64,000 nt of DNA from Candidatus Harpocratesius repetitus (GTDB taxonomy: Archaea; Asgardarchaeota; Lokiarchaeia; Sigyniarchaeales; Promethearchaeaceae), in contig JAIZWK010000001.1 in assembly GCA_021498095.1 (NCBI GenBank), forward strand, positions 3,659,450-3,723,449, given 5' to 3'. A model generated the notes under the pieces. The model was not told where the DNA came from, ran no database searches, and worked only from the letters and a program-made list of their open reading frames with translations. The stretch's first letter is position 1. Each line of letters opens with the position of its first letter. Shown here in pieces: positions 8,998 to 18,918 of the stretch. Position numbers and translations under genes: made by a program.

Positions 8998-10890
8998 ATG
9001 TTAGAACTTGATCATAATATAAAGAAAAAATTAATTATAGGAAACCACGCAGTTGTTCAAGGGCTACTTCAAGCAAAGGTTGGAGTTACCTCGGCATACC
9101 CGGGAACGCCAAGTACTGAAATTCAAACAGAATTATATAAATTATCCAAAAAAGGGAAGCTCTACTTTGAATTTTCAGTTAATGAGAAAGTTGCTTTTGA
9201 AATTGCTGCTGCTTCTGCAATGTCAGGCGTCCGTTCGGCTGTAATTATGAAACATGTTGGATTAAATGTTGCATCGGATGCAATGATGGCCATGGCATAT
9301 TTTGGAGTATTGGGGGGAATGCTACTTGTTGTGGTGGATGATCCGGGATGTTTATCTAGTCAAAATGAACAAGACTCCCGATTCTGGGGTCGATTTGCAC
9401 ATTTACCTGTTTTTGAGCCATCCACGAACCAAGAAATTATCGATATGATCCAAGTGGCATTTGAATTATCAGAAAAATACAATCAAATATGTATACTGCG
9501 CCTTACGAACTTTACTGCATTAAACACAAGTGAGGTAGAATACGTTCCCATTGAAGAAAATTTACCTCATAATGGTGAATTTATCAGGGATATCAACTAC
9601 CAAATCCCAGCACGGTATATTCTGCATAAAAATGCACACAATAAACTACTACAATTCATAGATGATGAAAGGTTTACATCTTTGAATCCACTAATTGCCT
9701 CAAATGGAAAACCACAGTCTTCAGAGAAGTTAATCATTACTCACGGTGCAATTTATCCAGTTGTTGCCTATTTAAACGATTATTATGAACTAAACTTACC
9801 GATATTAAAAATATCTGCGATTCATCCTTTGAATGAAGATTTGATACAAGAAATGATCAAACCTTTCAAATACCTCTATTTTATTGAAGAACTTGAACCC
9901 TATTTAGAGAGAGAATTTTTAGCGATAATAGGGAAGAATCATTTGGAACAAAAAGTATTTGGAAAAAAGGAACTTGAAGTTCCACAAGAAAACAGAATTG
10001 TTGCTGAGGCGTTAGCGATTCCTTTTGAACATATCAAAGGGGATCCAACAAATTCAGAAACATTTATTCCAAAAATCAAACCATCACTTCCATTTGCACC
10101 GATATTGACTCAAAAAGAATTGGTAATTCCAAGAACATTACCTCGATTATGTGATGGTTGCCCTCACCGAGGAGCATTTTATGTAATCAAGAAAGCGACA
10201 AACTATGATGATATAATCCCTAGTGATATCGGCTGCTATGCTTTGGGTCAAGTTCCTCCAGTTCAAGTAGGAGACTTTTGGTTATGTATGGGAGGAGGCA
10301 TTGGGACAGCATTAGGATTTTCTATTACTAATGATAAACCTGTAATTGCTGTAATTGGTGATGGAACATTCTTTCATGCAGGGATTCCACCCTTGCTAGA
10401 TGCAGTTATGCATAATCGAAAGATTACGGTAGCAATTTTGGATAATTATTTAACATCAATGACTGGTGGTCAACCAACTGCTGGTTCACCAGAACGTATA
10501 GCCCCTGAACAAACTCAAATTGATATCGAAAAATTGGTTAAAGGATGTGGGGTTCAATGGGTTAAAAGAGTACCTGTTGAAAATATTAAAGAAAATATAA
10601 AAATCTTTAAAGAAGCATTAGCATTTGATGGACCCTCAGTGGTTATATTCACTGGTATATGTGTTATTGATCTTTTTAGGAGTCAGAAAATTTTCGAGCA
10701 AGGAAATAAAAAAGTTTACATTGATCAAGACAAATGCACGAAGTGTGGAACTTGTTTATATGATTTTAGCTGTCCTTCTATCTTGAAATATGATGGCAAT
10801 TTTGTTATTAACCAAAATAGCTGCATTGCTTGTGATTTGTGTATAAATGTTTGTCCTGTTAATGCAATTTTAATAAAAGGAGAAAAATAG
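8998..10890 (+). CDS. iorA: Indolepyruvate:ferredoxin oxidoreductase, alpha subunit
   Basis: Large subunit of the thiamine-diphosphate enzyme that oxidatively decarboxylates aryl pyruvates from aromatic amino acids to aryl-acetyl-CoA, reducing ferredoxin. I take the ATG at 8998; a TTG three codons earlier is also possible. N-terminal pyrimidine-binding domain: SAYPGTPSTEI, FSVNEKVAFEIAAA, MKHVGLNVASD. C-terminal TPP domain: LCDGCPHRGAFY, then GDGTFFHAG through ILDN (~455-485). Two 4Fe-4S sites close the protein: CTKCGTC with a distal Cys, and CIACDLCINVCP. Length (~630) is normal. First gene of iorA-iorB-panE-like; iorB follows after 8 bp. Confidence 0.96.
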   Translation: MLELDHNIKKKLIIGNHAVVQGLLQAKVGVTSAYPGTPSTEIQTELYKLSKKGKLYFEFSVNEKVAFEIAAASAMSGVRSAVIMKHVGLNVASDAMMAMAYFGVLGGMLLVVVDDPGCLSSQNEQDSRFWGRFAHLPVFEPSTNQEIIDMIQVAFELSEKYNQICILRLTNFTALNTSEVEYVPIEENLPHNGEFIRDINYQIPARYILHKNAHNKLLQFIDDERFTSLNPLIASNGKPQSSEKLIITHGAIYPVVAYLNDYYELNLPILKISAIHPLNEDLIQEMIKPFKYLYFIEELEPYLEREFLAIIGKNHLEQKVFGKKELEVPQENRIVAEALAIPFEHIKGDPTNSETFIPKIKPSLPFAPILTQKELVIPRTLPRLCDGCPHRGAFYVIKKATNYDDIIPSDIGCYALGQVPPVQVGDFWLCMGGGIGTALGFSITNDKPVIAVIGDGTFFHAGIPPLLDAVMHNRKITVAILDNYLTSMTGGQPTAGSPERIAPEQTQIDIEKLVKGCGVQWVKRVPVENIKENIKIFKEALAFDGPSVVIFTGICVIDLFRSQKIFEQGNKKVYIDQDKCTKCGTCLYDFSCPSILKYDGNFVINQNSCIACDLCINVCPVNAILIKGEK

Positions 10891-10898
10891 GTGAAATT

Positions 10899-11510
10899 AT
10901 GAAGAATAGAATAAATATCGCAATAGTAGGGTTAGGAGGTCAAGGTGTTATTACCCTTGCAAATTTGATTGCAGCAACCTACCATTCATTAGAAAAGCAA
11001 GTTTGTTTCAATGAGATCCATGGTCTTTCTCAACGTGGTGGATCCGTACAATCACTTTTAGCAGTAAATGACAATGATTGCCCTGTATTTGCACTTGAGG
11101 ATACTGATTATTTAATAGGAATGGAAAAATTAGAAACATTACGCTATTTATATACGAGTAAATCCCATCCAATTGTTATAATGGGAAATAGATATGAAAT
11201 TAGAAATACAGTATATTTCGACTTGGAACATTTCCCAGAAGAAAAAGATATTGATGCAGAAATCCGAAAACTGGTCAAAAAATTATATCTTTTTAATAGT
11301 GTAGACTATGAAAAGAAAATTTCTTTTCGGATTAAACCAACAAATATTGCTATTTTTGGTGCATTAAGTGAATTTACTGAATTGGGATTAGATCCCAAAA
11401 TTGCAAAGAAAAACGTCAGAAAACATTTTGCGAAAAATCCAATTGCACAGAGTTTTAATCTTACAGCATTTAAGGAGGGAAAATCATGGTTGAAGGAAAT
11501 GAATCTGTAA
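10899..11510 (+). CDS. iorB: Indolepyruvate:ferredoxin oxidoreductase, beta subunit
   Basis: Gamma-type small subunit that completes the 2-oxoacid:ferredoxin oxidoreductase with IorA. The 203-residue product begins INIAIVGLGGQGVITLANLIA, the conserved nucleotide-binding start of this family, followed by NEIHGLSQRGGSVQSLL, the hallmark of the gamma domain. Late features KPTNIAIFGALSE and FKEG also fit IorB. It starts 8 bp after iorA, whose end supplies a GGAG element. Its own 3' end overlaps the next gene by 25 bp, so translation of the three is probably coupled. Confidence 0.96.
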   Translation: MKNRINIAIVGLGGQGVITLANLIAATYHSLEKQVCFNEIHGLSQRGGSVQSLLAVNDNDCPVFALEDTDYLIGMEKLETLRYLYTSKSHPIVIMGNRYEIRNTVYFDLEHFPEEKDIDAEIRKLVKKLYLFNSVDYEKKISFRIKPTNIAIFGALSEFTELGLDPKIAKKNVRKHFAKNPIAQSFNLTAFKEGKSWLKEMNL

Positions 11511-12577
11511 AAATTTTAGTTGTCGGACCTGGTGCTATTGGATGTGCAGTTGTAGGAAGTTTGGCATATCATAACATTCCAGTAAAGATTTTAGGTAAAG
11601 CACATCATAAAGATTATTTTTCAAAAAATCCTGCAAGATATATCAAAAATGATGAAACATTAGAGGGAATGGCAGAAGTCTTAACTATGGATGAGTTAAA
11701 AGATAATCCATTTAAACCAGATTATATCATAATAACATTAAAAGCGAATCATACTATTGATCTGATAAAGCAACTTGGAGAAGTTTATTCATCTGATATC
11801 CCTATAGTTTCACTCCAAAATGGATTGATCGCATATGATATTGCAGCGACTTCACTTTTCGATAATGTGTTTGGATGTGTTGTAGGATTTAATATTAAAA
11901 AGGAATCTCTTGGTGTTTCCATTCAAGCATCTGAAGGTTCATTAGTTTTAGGCAGAATATCAGGAAAAGATAATAAAAGTAGCGACGTCCCAGACTTTAT
12001 AAGAAATTCATTGGAAAAAGTGGCACCTTTAATAATTTCTGAGACAATTGCAGGTGATATTTGGATGAAAGTTCTGATCAATTCAGTTATCAATCCATTA
12101 AGTGCGATTGGTGATTGTGCTTTGGGAGAATTAGCAAATTCTAATGAAAGTGTTTACTTATGTCTTTGGGCATGGAAAGAAATGGTTGATGTTGCCATAA
12201 AACATGGAATTACACTTAATCCGTTTGAAGGAAAGCTTTACCCCGAAGTGCTTTATATCTATGATATTATTAGTTATGCGATTGCCCGTACTGTATTGAG
12301 TCGAATAGTTTACCCTCATCGAAATGCAATAATTTCAATGCTGCAAGACATTCGAGCAGGAAGAATAACCGAGATCGATTATCTTAATGGTAAAATTCTT
12401 GAAATTGGAAAATCTTATGGAATGGATCTTCCTGTAAACGAATTATTAGTTGATTATGTAAAACAATTAGAGCAAAAGAAAATTCATGGTGGAAAAGCAT
12501 TATTACGAAAGTTTTATCGACAAGTTCTTTCAACTCGAAATCGAAATACAGCGCCTAAATATTATATAGAATATTAG
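11486..12577 (+). CDS. Ketopantoate reductase (PanE/ApbA) family protein
   Basis: NAD(P)H-dependent reductase of a 2-oxoacid. The 363-residue protein opens with a Rossmann motif (ILVVGPGAIGCAVVGSLAYH) and continues with the family's PDYIIITLKANHT, VSLQNGLIAYD and the C-terminal helical domain including DIWMKVLINSVINPLSAIGDC. The conserved Lys of KALKA-type enzymes appears within ITLKANHT. PanE proteins are usually near 300 residues; this one is about 60 longer, mostly at the C-terminus. The start overlaps iorB by 25 bp and has a strong AAGGAGGG just upstream. The context suggests reduction of a 2-oxoacid from amino-acid breakdown as readily as pantothenate synthesis. Confidence 0.85.
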   Translation: MVEGNESVKILVVGPGAIGCAVVGSLAYHNIPVKILGKAHHKDYFSKNPARYIKNDETLEGMAEVLTMDELKDNPFKPDYIIITLKANHTIDLIKQLGEVYSSDIPIVSLQNGLIAYDIAATSLFDNVFGCVVGFNIKKESLGVSIQASEGSLVLGRISGKDNKSSDVPDFIRNSLEKVAPLIISETIAGDIWMKVLINSVINPLSAIGDCALGELANSNESVYLCLWAWKEMVDVAIKHGITLNPFEGKLYPEVLYIYDIISYAIARTVLSRIVYPHRNAIISMLQDIRAGRITEIDYLNGKILEIGKSYGMDLPVNELLVDYVKQLEQKKIHGGKALLRKFYRQVLSTRNRNTAPKYYIEY

Positions 12578-12611
12578 AAATTGAAAAAATATCAAAATCA
12601 GTGCTATAATT

Positions 12612-12637
12612 AGGATTTAAATCCTGCTTTTTTATTT
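12612..12637 (+). terminator. Palindrome plus T-run after the ior operon
   Basis: A perfect 14-bp palindrome AGGATTTAAATCCT (12612-12625) is followed by GC and a T-rich run (TTTTTTATTT). It lies 34 bp beyond the stop of the panE-like gene and before the kinase gene. A T-run is the core of archaeal intrinsic termination; the palindrome may help or may be an operator. Confidence 0.4.
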
Positions 12638-12714
12638 CCTTTTTTAATAACAATTTTTGAAATTATTTCAATAAAAATTATCAAAGAAAAGTTTTTTCGT
12701 TAAGAGATTAATTA

Positions 12715-14241
12715 ATGAGTTATATGGAATTTTTAAACAATCCAAGTTTTCAAACAAGTTTGAATTCATTTGATGAAGGAATTATATTTACAGATGCTTT
12801 AGGAAAAGTTATACATTGTAATTCTAAAATATGTGAAATTTTAGGTATGACAGAAAATGAACTTAAGAAATATGCCGTATCAGAAGTTATTAACCTTCAA
12901 AACCAAAACAAAAGTGTTACATTCGAGGATTTCTATAAAAAAGCATTAGAAACAAAGGAAACTGATAGTATCCCATATCCAACATGTTTGCTAGATAAAA
13001 AAAAAAAAGAGCATTACACAAAAATTATAATAGATATCATTAAATCACAAGATAAATCAAATGAGATAACTGGTTCAATTATACGCATCTATGATCAAAC
13101 AGATAAATATCTTCTTCAGCATGAATTACAAAGAGCTTTGCGTTTAAAATCATTATCCCAATTGTTAAGCGGTTTAGCTCATGATTTTAATAACATTTTA
13201 ACAAGTATTTTAGGAAATGTGAGTTTAGCTAAATTTGAAATTAAAGAAGAAAATAAGATCTGGAATTTATTAAATGATGCAGAGACAGGAATCGAAAAAG
13301 CACGAGATTTAACTAAACAATTATTAACTTTCTCTGCTGAAGAACAAAAAGAGAAGGAACTTGTTGCACTACCTGAAATATTGAATGAAATGATAAATTT
13401 TACCCTCTCTGGAAGTAATGTATCTGCAAAATTTGATTTAAAACAAGATTTATGGCCAGTTTACATAAATAAAACGCAAATAAGTTTAGTTTTTTATCAA
13501 ATTGTATTAAATAGTATTCATGCCATGCCTTTAGGCGGAGAAATTGAAATAAAAGCTTATAATCAAATAATTGAAAAAGATAACTCAAAAATGTATAATC
13601 CAGGTAACTATGTTGTTATAGAAATTCAAGATCAAGGCATTGGTATTCCTAAAGAAGAGTTGGATTATATTTTTGATGAATTGCATCAAAGTGATTACCT
13701 AAGTCCTGATGTAAATTTTTCGACTGTGAAAAATATTATTGATCAACATCTTGGTTATATTGATATTAAATCAAAACTTGGAGTAGGAATCACCTTTACA
13801 TTATATCTTCCAGCAGAATACGCAGAAATTTCAAAAATAAAAGAACAAACCCCCGTTGAAAAGCAATTTACTGGAAAAATTCTAATTATGGATGACGAAA
13901 TGATAATTTTGAAAGTATTAAATAAAATGCTTACTCAGTTAGGTTTTGAAGTAGTTTCTGCATCAAATTCTGATGAAACAATTAAAATCTTTAAAAAATA
14001 TTTAGATGCACATGATCCATTTAAAATTGTTATTTTAGATTTGACAATTAGAGGAGGTAAAGGAGGAATTGAAACGTTACAAGAATTATTAAGGCTCAAC
14101 CCATCGGTCAAAGCAATTGCATCAAGTGGTTATGCAACAGATAAAATTATGATACATTTTCGTGACTATGGATTTTCAGGTAGCCTGGTAAAACCATATA
14201 AATTAGAAGAATTACAAGAAACATTAAGGAAATTGTTATAA
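12715..14241 (+). CDS. Hybrid histidine kinase: PAS, HisKA, HATPase, receiver
   Basis: Cytosolic two-component sensor of 508 residues with no membrane segment. Residues ~12-130 form a PAS domain (DEGIIFTDALGKVIHCNSKIC). The phospho-acceptor helix is GLAHDFNNILTSILGN with His156. The ATPase has the N box around Asn266 (YQIVLNSIHAMPLGG) and G1 box DQGIGI (~306-311). A receiver closes the protein: acidic pair DD403-404, phosphorylatable Asp442 in VILDL, and the conserved Lys of LVKPYK. Transcribed alone, with no response regulator next to it. Archaeal kinases of this shape were probably acquired from bacteria. The signal is unknown; a redox or small-ligand input through PAS is likely. Confidence 0.93.
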   Translation: MSYMEFLNNPSFQTSLNSFDEGIIFTDALGKVIHCNSKICEILGMTENELKKYAVSEVINLQNQNKSVTFEDFYKKALETKETDSIPYPTCLLDKKKKEHYTKIIIDIIKSQDKSNEITGSIIRIYDQTDKYLLQHELQRALRLKSLSQLLSGLAHDFNNILTSILGNVSLAKFEIKEENKIWNLLNDAETGIEKARDLTKQLLTFSAEEQKEKELVALPEILNEMINFTLSGSNVSAKFDLKQDLWPVYINKTQISLVFYQIVLNSIHAMPLGGEIEIKAYNQIIEKDNSKMYNPGNYVVIEIQDQGIGIPKEELDYIFDELHQSDYLSPDVNFSTVKNIIDQHLGYIDIKSKLGVGITFTLYLPAEYAEISKIKEQTPVEKQFTGKILIMDDEMIILKVLNKMLTQLGFEVVSASNSDETIKIFKKYLDAHDPFKIVILDLTIRGGKGGIETLQELLRLNPSVKAIASSGYATDKIMIHFRDYGFSGSLVKPYKLEELQETLRKLL

Positions 14242-14266
14242 GTGCGAATTTTTTATCAAAGAATAA

Positions 14267-15358
14267 TTATTTTAAAAATTCAGTTATTTTTTTTTGATTT
14301 TTGCTTTTTTCAACTCTGAAATTTGAAAATTTAATTCCAATTAATCGAATTTTTCTTTCAGAATGTTTAAATTCTTCAAGTAGTTCTTGAAATACTGCTT
14401 TTGCAGTACTAATTGAACAAGTTGGAGAAGCTAATGATTGAGCTCGAGTGTATGTAATAAAACCTTGAAATCGGATTTTTACTGATATTGTTCTATAAAA
14501 CATATTGTATTCCTTCATTTTTTTATGTAATTTTCGATTCATCGAATCAATTTTTTCCATAACTAAAGAAAAATCATCAGTATCTTCGTGAAATGTCCGT
14601 TCAGAACTTATAGATTTAGGATCATATATATTCCGAGAATCGTGAACTTTTCGACGATCTTGGCCATGAATAGCATTGAATAACCATTTTCCAGAAGTTC
14701 CCAATTTTCGGGATAATTCTGGCAACGATAACTCATAAATATCTTTAAAAGTGCGGATTTCTTTGGAATAGTAAAAAAATTTGGTTTTTTTTCCTATTCC
14801 TGGAATTGCAGTTATTGGAAGATTTTGAAGTAAATTTTTATAATTTGTTGGTGTTATTACTGTAATTCCATCAGGTTTATGAAAATCAGATCCAATCTTT
14901 GCCAGAGTTTTAGAAAAAGCAACACCTATTGAACATGTTACACCAACTTCAGACTTGACTCGTTCTTTTATAGAAAAAGCTATTTTTTCAGCTTGTTGAA
15001 AATTACTTATTACATTGCTCATATCAAGATATGCTTCATCGATACTTGCTTGTTGAAAAGTATTTGAATAATTTTGAAGAATTTTCATAACCTTTTCAGA
15101 AATTTCTTTGATTCGATTGAATCGTGGTCGAAGATAAACTGCAAATGGGCAAAGTTCATATGCTCGAGAAATTGGCATACCAGAATGAACACCATAATCC
15201 CGTGCTTCATAAGAACAAGTTGATACTACCCCCCTTCCTTTTCCTTTTTTTGGATCAGCACCTATAATTAAAGGAACACCGACTAATTCTGGATGATCGA
15301 ATAATTCTACAGCTGCAAAAAAGCAGTCTAAATCCACATGGAATATTATATCAAGCAT
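14267..15358 (-). CDS. dinB: DNA polymerase IV (Y family)
   Basis: Translesion polymerase. I choose the ATG at 15358 (MLDIIFHVDLDCFFAAVE), because catalytic Asp then sits near the N-terminus as in other DinB proteins; an in-frame ATG 48 bp upstream adds an atypical leader. Further palm and finger motifs: STCSYEARDYGVHSGMP and ASIDEAYLDMS with the catalytic Asp-Glu. Next come the thumb helix-hairpin-helix (LPITAIPGIGKKTK) and the little-finger domain with SSERTF. The C-terminus, NQKKITEFLK, matches a PCNA-interacting box (QxxI..F-hydrophobic), so recruitment by the sliding clamp is expected. Convergent with the kinase gene, 25 bp away. Confidence 0.95.
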   Translation of the reverse strand: MLDIIFHVDLDCFFAAVELFDHPELVGVPLIIGADPKKGKGRGVVSTCSYEARDYGVHSGMPISRAYELCPFAVYLRPRFNRIKEISEKVMKILQNYSNTFQQASIDEAYLDMSNVISNFQQAEKIAFSIKERVKSEVGVTCSIGVAFSKTLAKIGSDFHKPDGITVITPTNYKNLLQNLPITAIPGIGKKTKFFYYSKEIRTFKDIYELSLPELSRKLGTSGKWLFNAIHGQDRRKVHDSRNIYDPKSISSERTFHEDTDDFSLVMEKIDSMNRKLHKKMKEYNMFYRTISVKIRFQGFITYTRAQSLASPTCSISTAKAVFQELLEEFKHSERKIRLIGIKFSNFRVEKSKNQKKITEFLK

Positions 15359-15697
15359 TCTTGTTCCTATTTGAAAATTATCATATATCCTTTTAAAATG
15401 AACCACATATAATGGCTAATAATTTGTATAGTGAATGATAATATTATTTTACTAATTTTTAAATCAGTAAAAAAATTTAACGAAAATGACACTTAAATCA
15501 AGGTTTTTTGTTATGGATCGTATGATTTTTAAAAAAAATATCATACTCATACCAAATTTCATTCAAATTTTATTTTTAGACAAAAATGGAGAGTTTTTAC
15601 ATTTTTTCTTGATTCAGTTTGATAAACTTAAAAAACAAATACTTATTTAATTAATAAAATAAATTACTAATCAAAAATTAATAGTTCAGTGTTTAAT

Positions 15698-16873
15698 ATG
15701 AAAGAAAAACCAGATTGGCTTGTTGTCTCGGAAGAGATTATGGCAGGATATAAATTAAGTAATTTTTTCCGAGTTTTATGGATGGGGCGATTTAAGGTTC
15801 ATCCAAAATATTGGTTGCGCTTGGGGTATGCCTTTGCTCTTTCAATTTTTACCGTACCAATGCGAATAATTCAAAAACAGAAATTACGAAAAGCCTTAAA
15901 AGGGCGTGAAATTAAAACTGATCCACTCTTTATAGTTGGAAATTATAGAACAGGCACTACTTACTTAATTACCACACTTTCAAAGGACAAATCAAAAGGA
16001 TACGTTTCAAATCTGATTGGTTATGCCTTTTCATTTTTCTTAGCAATTCCAAAACTTACCCGCAAAATCATTGATGCTTCATTACCAGAAACAAGACCAA
16101 TGGATAATGTTATTATGGGAGCTGATGAACCCACAGAAGAAGAATACTGCTTAGGAACATATTCAAAATATGGGTATTATCATGGTATGGTTTTTCCACA
16201 GAAATTTCGTGAATTTGCCAAGTACCACAGCTTTCACGATCTTCCCAAAGATGCCCGCAAATGGCAGAAACAATATGATTATCTACTCCGAATCTTAGAT
16301 TATATTTATGATGGCAAACAATTGTATTTGAAAAATCCTGCTATTTGTTTTCGAGTTAAATATATTTTAGAAAAATATCCAAACGCTAAATTCATCTTTA
16401 CATATCGAAATCCATACACGCTATATGCTTCAAATTTGAATTATTATCAGAAAGTTGTTCCTCTATACACATTACAGAATTTTACTGATGACATGCTCAA
16501 AGAAGAGATTTTAGATCACTATAGTGAAATGGTAAAAATGTGGAAAAAGGCAAAGAAAATAATCCCTGATGGAAATTATATAGAAATTCAATATGAGAAA
16601 TTTTTAGAAGATCCAATGACCCATATGGAGAAGATTTACCGCCAATTTAATTTAACCAATTGGGAAGAAGCAAAAAAAGGATTCCAAGCACATATTGATA
16701 GTCAAAAAACATACCAAGTGAACAAATTTGATATTTCGGATGAAGTAATAAACATTGTAAATGCACATTGGGGAGATATTATTGATTATTTTGGTTATGA
16801 GCGTTTAGAACCAAAAGAGCAAGCACCTCTACCTTCAATAAAAAAATCAGTACCTGAAAAAATAACAAAATAA
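15698..16873 (+). CDS. Sulfotransferase family protein
   Basis: Transfers a sulfuryl group from PAPS to an acceptor. About 391 residues from the ATG at 15698; a GTG lies three codons earlier. The 5'-phosphosulfate loop is PLFIVGNYRTGTTYL (~74-88). The 3'-phosphate-binding region is FIFTYRNPYTLYASNL, with the conserved Arg and Ser, and the C-terminal part has YEKFLEDPMTHMEKIYRQF, as in Sulfotransfer_3-type proteins. A hydrophobic N-terminal stretch (YAFALSIFTVPMRII) suggests membrane association, so a lipid, sterol-like or glycan acceptor is plausible. Upstream at 15520-15546 is a GTATGAT-13-ATCATAC inverted repeat. Not in an operon. Confidence 0.88.
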   Translation: MKEKPDWLVVSEEIMAGYKLSNFFRVLWMGRFKVHPKYWLRLGYAFALSIFTVPMRIIQKQKLRKALKGREIKTDPLFIVGNYRTGTTYLITTLSKDKSKGYVSNLIGYAFSFFLAIPKLTRKIIDASLPETRPMDNVIMGADEPTEEEYCLGTYSKYGYYHGMVFPQKFREFAKYHSFHDLPKDARKWQKQYDYLLRILDYIYDGKQLYLKNPAICFRVKYILEKYPNAKFIFTYRNPYTLYASNLNYYQKVVPLYTLQNFTDDMLKEEILDHYSEMVKMWKKAKKIIPDGNYIEIQYEKFLEDPMTHMEKIYRQFNLTNWEEAKKGFQAHIDSQKTYQVNKFDISDEVINIVNAHWGDIIDYFGYERLEPKEQAPLPSIKKSVPEKITK

Positions 16874-16954
16874 ATATTATCCTAAAAGATTTTTACGTAA
16901 TATTCTTTTTTTTAAAATTTTTCTTATAATTTACTTAATTGAAACGTTTATCTC

Positions 16955-18247
16955 TTAAATATCTAATAACCATTTCCAAAGTGGTTTGATGTGAATGATT
17001 TTTTCTTTGAATTCTTCTTTACCCTCACTATTCCATGTTAAAAGTAAAAGATTTTGACATTTTAGATCTTCACTACCAATTATTAAAGCGCGAAACTCTC
17101 TATCTTTTGTCTGAAAATCTTCAATTGTATATGATACTTGAATTAATTGTTTAACTTTAGCACCTTTCTTCACTACAAAATCAATTTCTTTTCCATTTTT
17201 AGTATAATATCTAATATTTTCTTCTCCTTCTCTTCTTAGTAATTCAATATAAACACAATTTTCGAGTAATCTACCACGATCTTCTATACCAGATATTCTT
17301 AATATTCCATTATCTACAAAATATATTTTACGTATTGAATTTTCTTCAGTTTTATAGGATTTAGCATACTTTTTTAGCGAAAAAATAATCATAGAATCTT
17401 TTAAATATTCTAAATAATCGTATAATGTATTTTTACTTATTTTAAAGCCAGATGTTTTCAAATAATTAAAAAATTTATTTACAGAAAATTGTTTTGAGTT
17501 AATTAAAGCCTTAAATAGAATTCGAAGTAATTTTATATTACGAATATTATATCTCTCAATAATGTCTTTTTGTATTGTTACCTCGATTATTTCATGTAAT
17601 ATTTTTTCTTTTACTTGTTCCAATAAACAAACTTCAGGATAAGAGCCCCAATTTAAAAATTTCCATGTAAGATTTTTTATTATATTCTCTTCTTTTGAAG
17701 ATAGAAATTTATTTAAAATAAAACTTTGAAATGTGAGAAAATCTCGAAAACTCAAAGGATAAACTTCAAATATCAAACTTCTACCCCTCATTTGTGTAGA
17801 AATCTCTTTACTTAATAATTTTGATGATGAACCTGAGAGATATACATGAATTCCTTTATCTATTAAACTTCTAACCCATATTTCCCAATTTATCAAAACT
17901 TGAATTTCATCCAAAAAAAACCAGATTTCTTTTGAATAATTTTCTGGATAAATAGTATAAAAAATATCCAAGAAATCAATCATATCATTAATATTAACAC
18001 CAAACAATTCAATTGATTCAAAATTTATGTATAATATTTGATTAATTGAGATTTTTTTTTTTAAGAGTTGTTGAATCAATATAAACATTTCATAAGTTTT
18101 TCCACATCTACGTGGTCCAATTATATTAATTGTGCGATTTGTTTTTAATTCAATTGGTATTTGAAGAGATCTGGAGTGGATATTTGATGGCAATGGGGAT
18201 TCAGCAAAGTTTTTAATGAGTTTAATCCATTGATCTCGTTTTATCAT
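16955..18247 (-). CDS. AAA_14/DUF4143 family ATPase
   Basis: P-loop ATPase of a family widespread and patchy in prokaryotes. About 430 residues from the ATG at 18247; a TTG lies six codons upstream. Walker A is IIGPRRCGKTYEM, Walker B is IWFFLDEIQ, and sensor-like VYLSGSSSKLLSKEI is followed by the typical GRSLIFEVYPLSFRDFL. The C-terminal half is DUF4143-like and ends with a nuclease-fold signature (EIDFVVKKGAKVKQLIQVSY). Residue use is heavy in Ile and Lys and the gene stands alone, which agrees with lateral spread. Molecular function in this family is not established; DNA-related or toxin-like roles have been proposed. Confidence 0.88.
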   Translation of the reverse strand: MIKRDQWIKLIKNFAESPLPSNIHSRSLQIPIELKTNRTINIIGPRRCGKTYEMFILIQQLLKKKISINQILYINFESIELFGVNINDMIDFLDIFYTIYPENYSKEIWFFLDEIQVLINWEIWVRSLIDKGIHVYLSGSSSKLLSKEISTQMRGRSLIFEVYPLSFRDFLTFQSFILNKFLSSKEENIIKNLTWKFLNWGSYPEVCLLEQVKEKILHEIIEVTIQKDIIERYNIRNIKLLRILFKALINSKQFSVNKFFNYLKTSGFKISKNTLYDYLEYLKDSMIIFSLKKYAKSYKTEENSIRKIYFVDNGILRISGIEDRGRLLENCVYIELLRREGEENIRYYTKNGKEIDFVVKKGAKVKQLIQVSYTIEDFQTKDREFRALIIGSEDLKCQNLLLLTWNSEGKEEFKEKIIHIKPLWKWLLDI

Positions 18248-18462
18248 AAATATATAGAAGGACAAAAATATAAAAAGTTTCCCTCTAAAAAAATATAAAT
18301 TTAAAGAATATTTCCTTCTATATACTATTTTTAATTTTTTAAAACCTATCTATTCTAAATGAAAATGAATAAACAGTGAAAAATAAGAAATTATTCCAAA
18401 CAGAATGTAGATTAAAGAAAGAAGAAAAAAAGAGCTTTTCAAAAAGGAACAAATTTGAATTA

Positions 18463-18843
18463 CTAAACCTTATCTAATTTTTGGAGTTTCAACAAATCGG
18501 GCATCTTTGCTTTAACTCTCACTAATTTTTGGCTGTATGCTTTCATACCAGAAATTTCTTTCTTATCAATTGCTAAAAAAATATCTTTTGACATTTCATA
18601 TAATATATCGGGGTTTTCAGATTTAGATTGAATTAATGGCCCAGGAATACCTTTCTCAAGTTTAAAATGCCAATATTCACCTGTATCTGTAAAATAATAT
18701 TGAACAACTTTATTCCAAGCCTTAAAGGCATTTCTTACTTTTGGATCAACAAATTTCAAACGATTTCGATCTAAAATTTCGAGAAATGTTTCAGATTTCT
18801 CAGATTTATCTTCATATACTTCACTTTCTATTGTTTCATTCAT
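18463..18843 (-). CDS. SCP2 sterol-binding domain protein
   Basis: A 126-residue single-domain protein. After a charged leader (~1-22) the region ~23-115 fits the SCP2 lipid-carrier fold: AFKAWNKVVQYYFTDTGEYWHFKLEKG, then PDILYEMSKDIFLAIDKKEISGMKAY, which matches the helix carrying the 'D...L..G.....A...G.' pattern of SCP2 proteins. It would bind a hydrophobic ligand such as an acyl chain or polyprenyl chain. It is the third gene after the FixC-like and FixX-like genes, 75 bp downstream of the ferredoxin, so a shared transcript and a shared lipid-like substrate are reasonable inferences. Confidence 0.75.
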   Translation of the reverse strand: MNETIESEVYEDKSEKSETFLEILDRNRLKFVDPKVRNAFKAWNKVVQYYFTDTGEYWHFKLEKGIPGPLIQSKSENPDILYEMSKDIFLAIDKKEISGMKAYSQKLVRVKAKMPDLLKLQKLDKV

Positions 18844-18918
18844 TTTTTTTACCTTTTAACCCTTATTAATTTGCTTTTTTGATTAATCTTACATTAATTA
18901 AAAGAAAAAAAATTCTTA

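Noticed and set aside
15520..15546. Inverted repeat GTATGAT-13-ATCATAC as a riboswitch
   Set aside because: A single 7-bp AT-rich stem with a poly-A loop is not enough. At most it is an operator for the sulfotransferase gene.
16955..18247. Part of a defence system with the nearby sulfotransferase or DinB
   Set aside because: Genes are on different strands or far apart, no known defence partner is present, and AAA_14/DUF4143 genes are commonly solitary.
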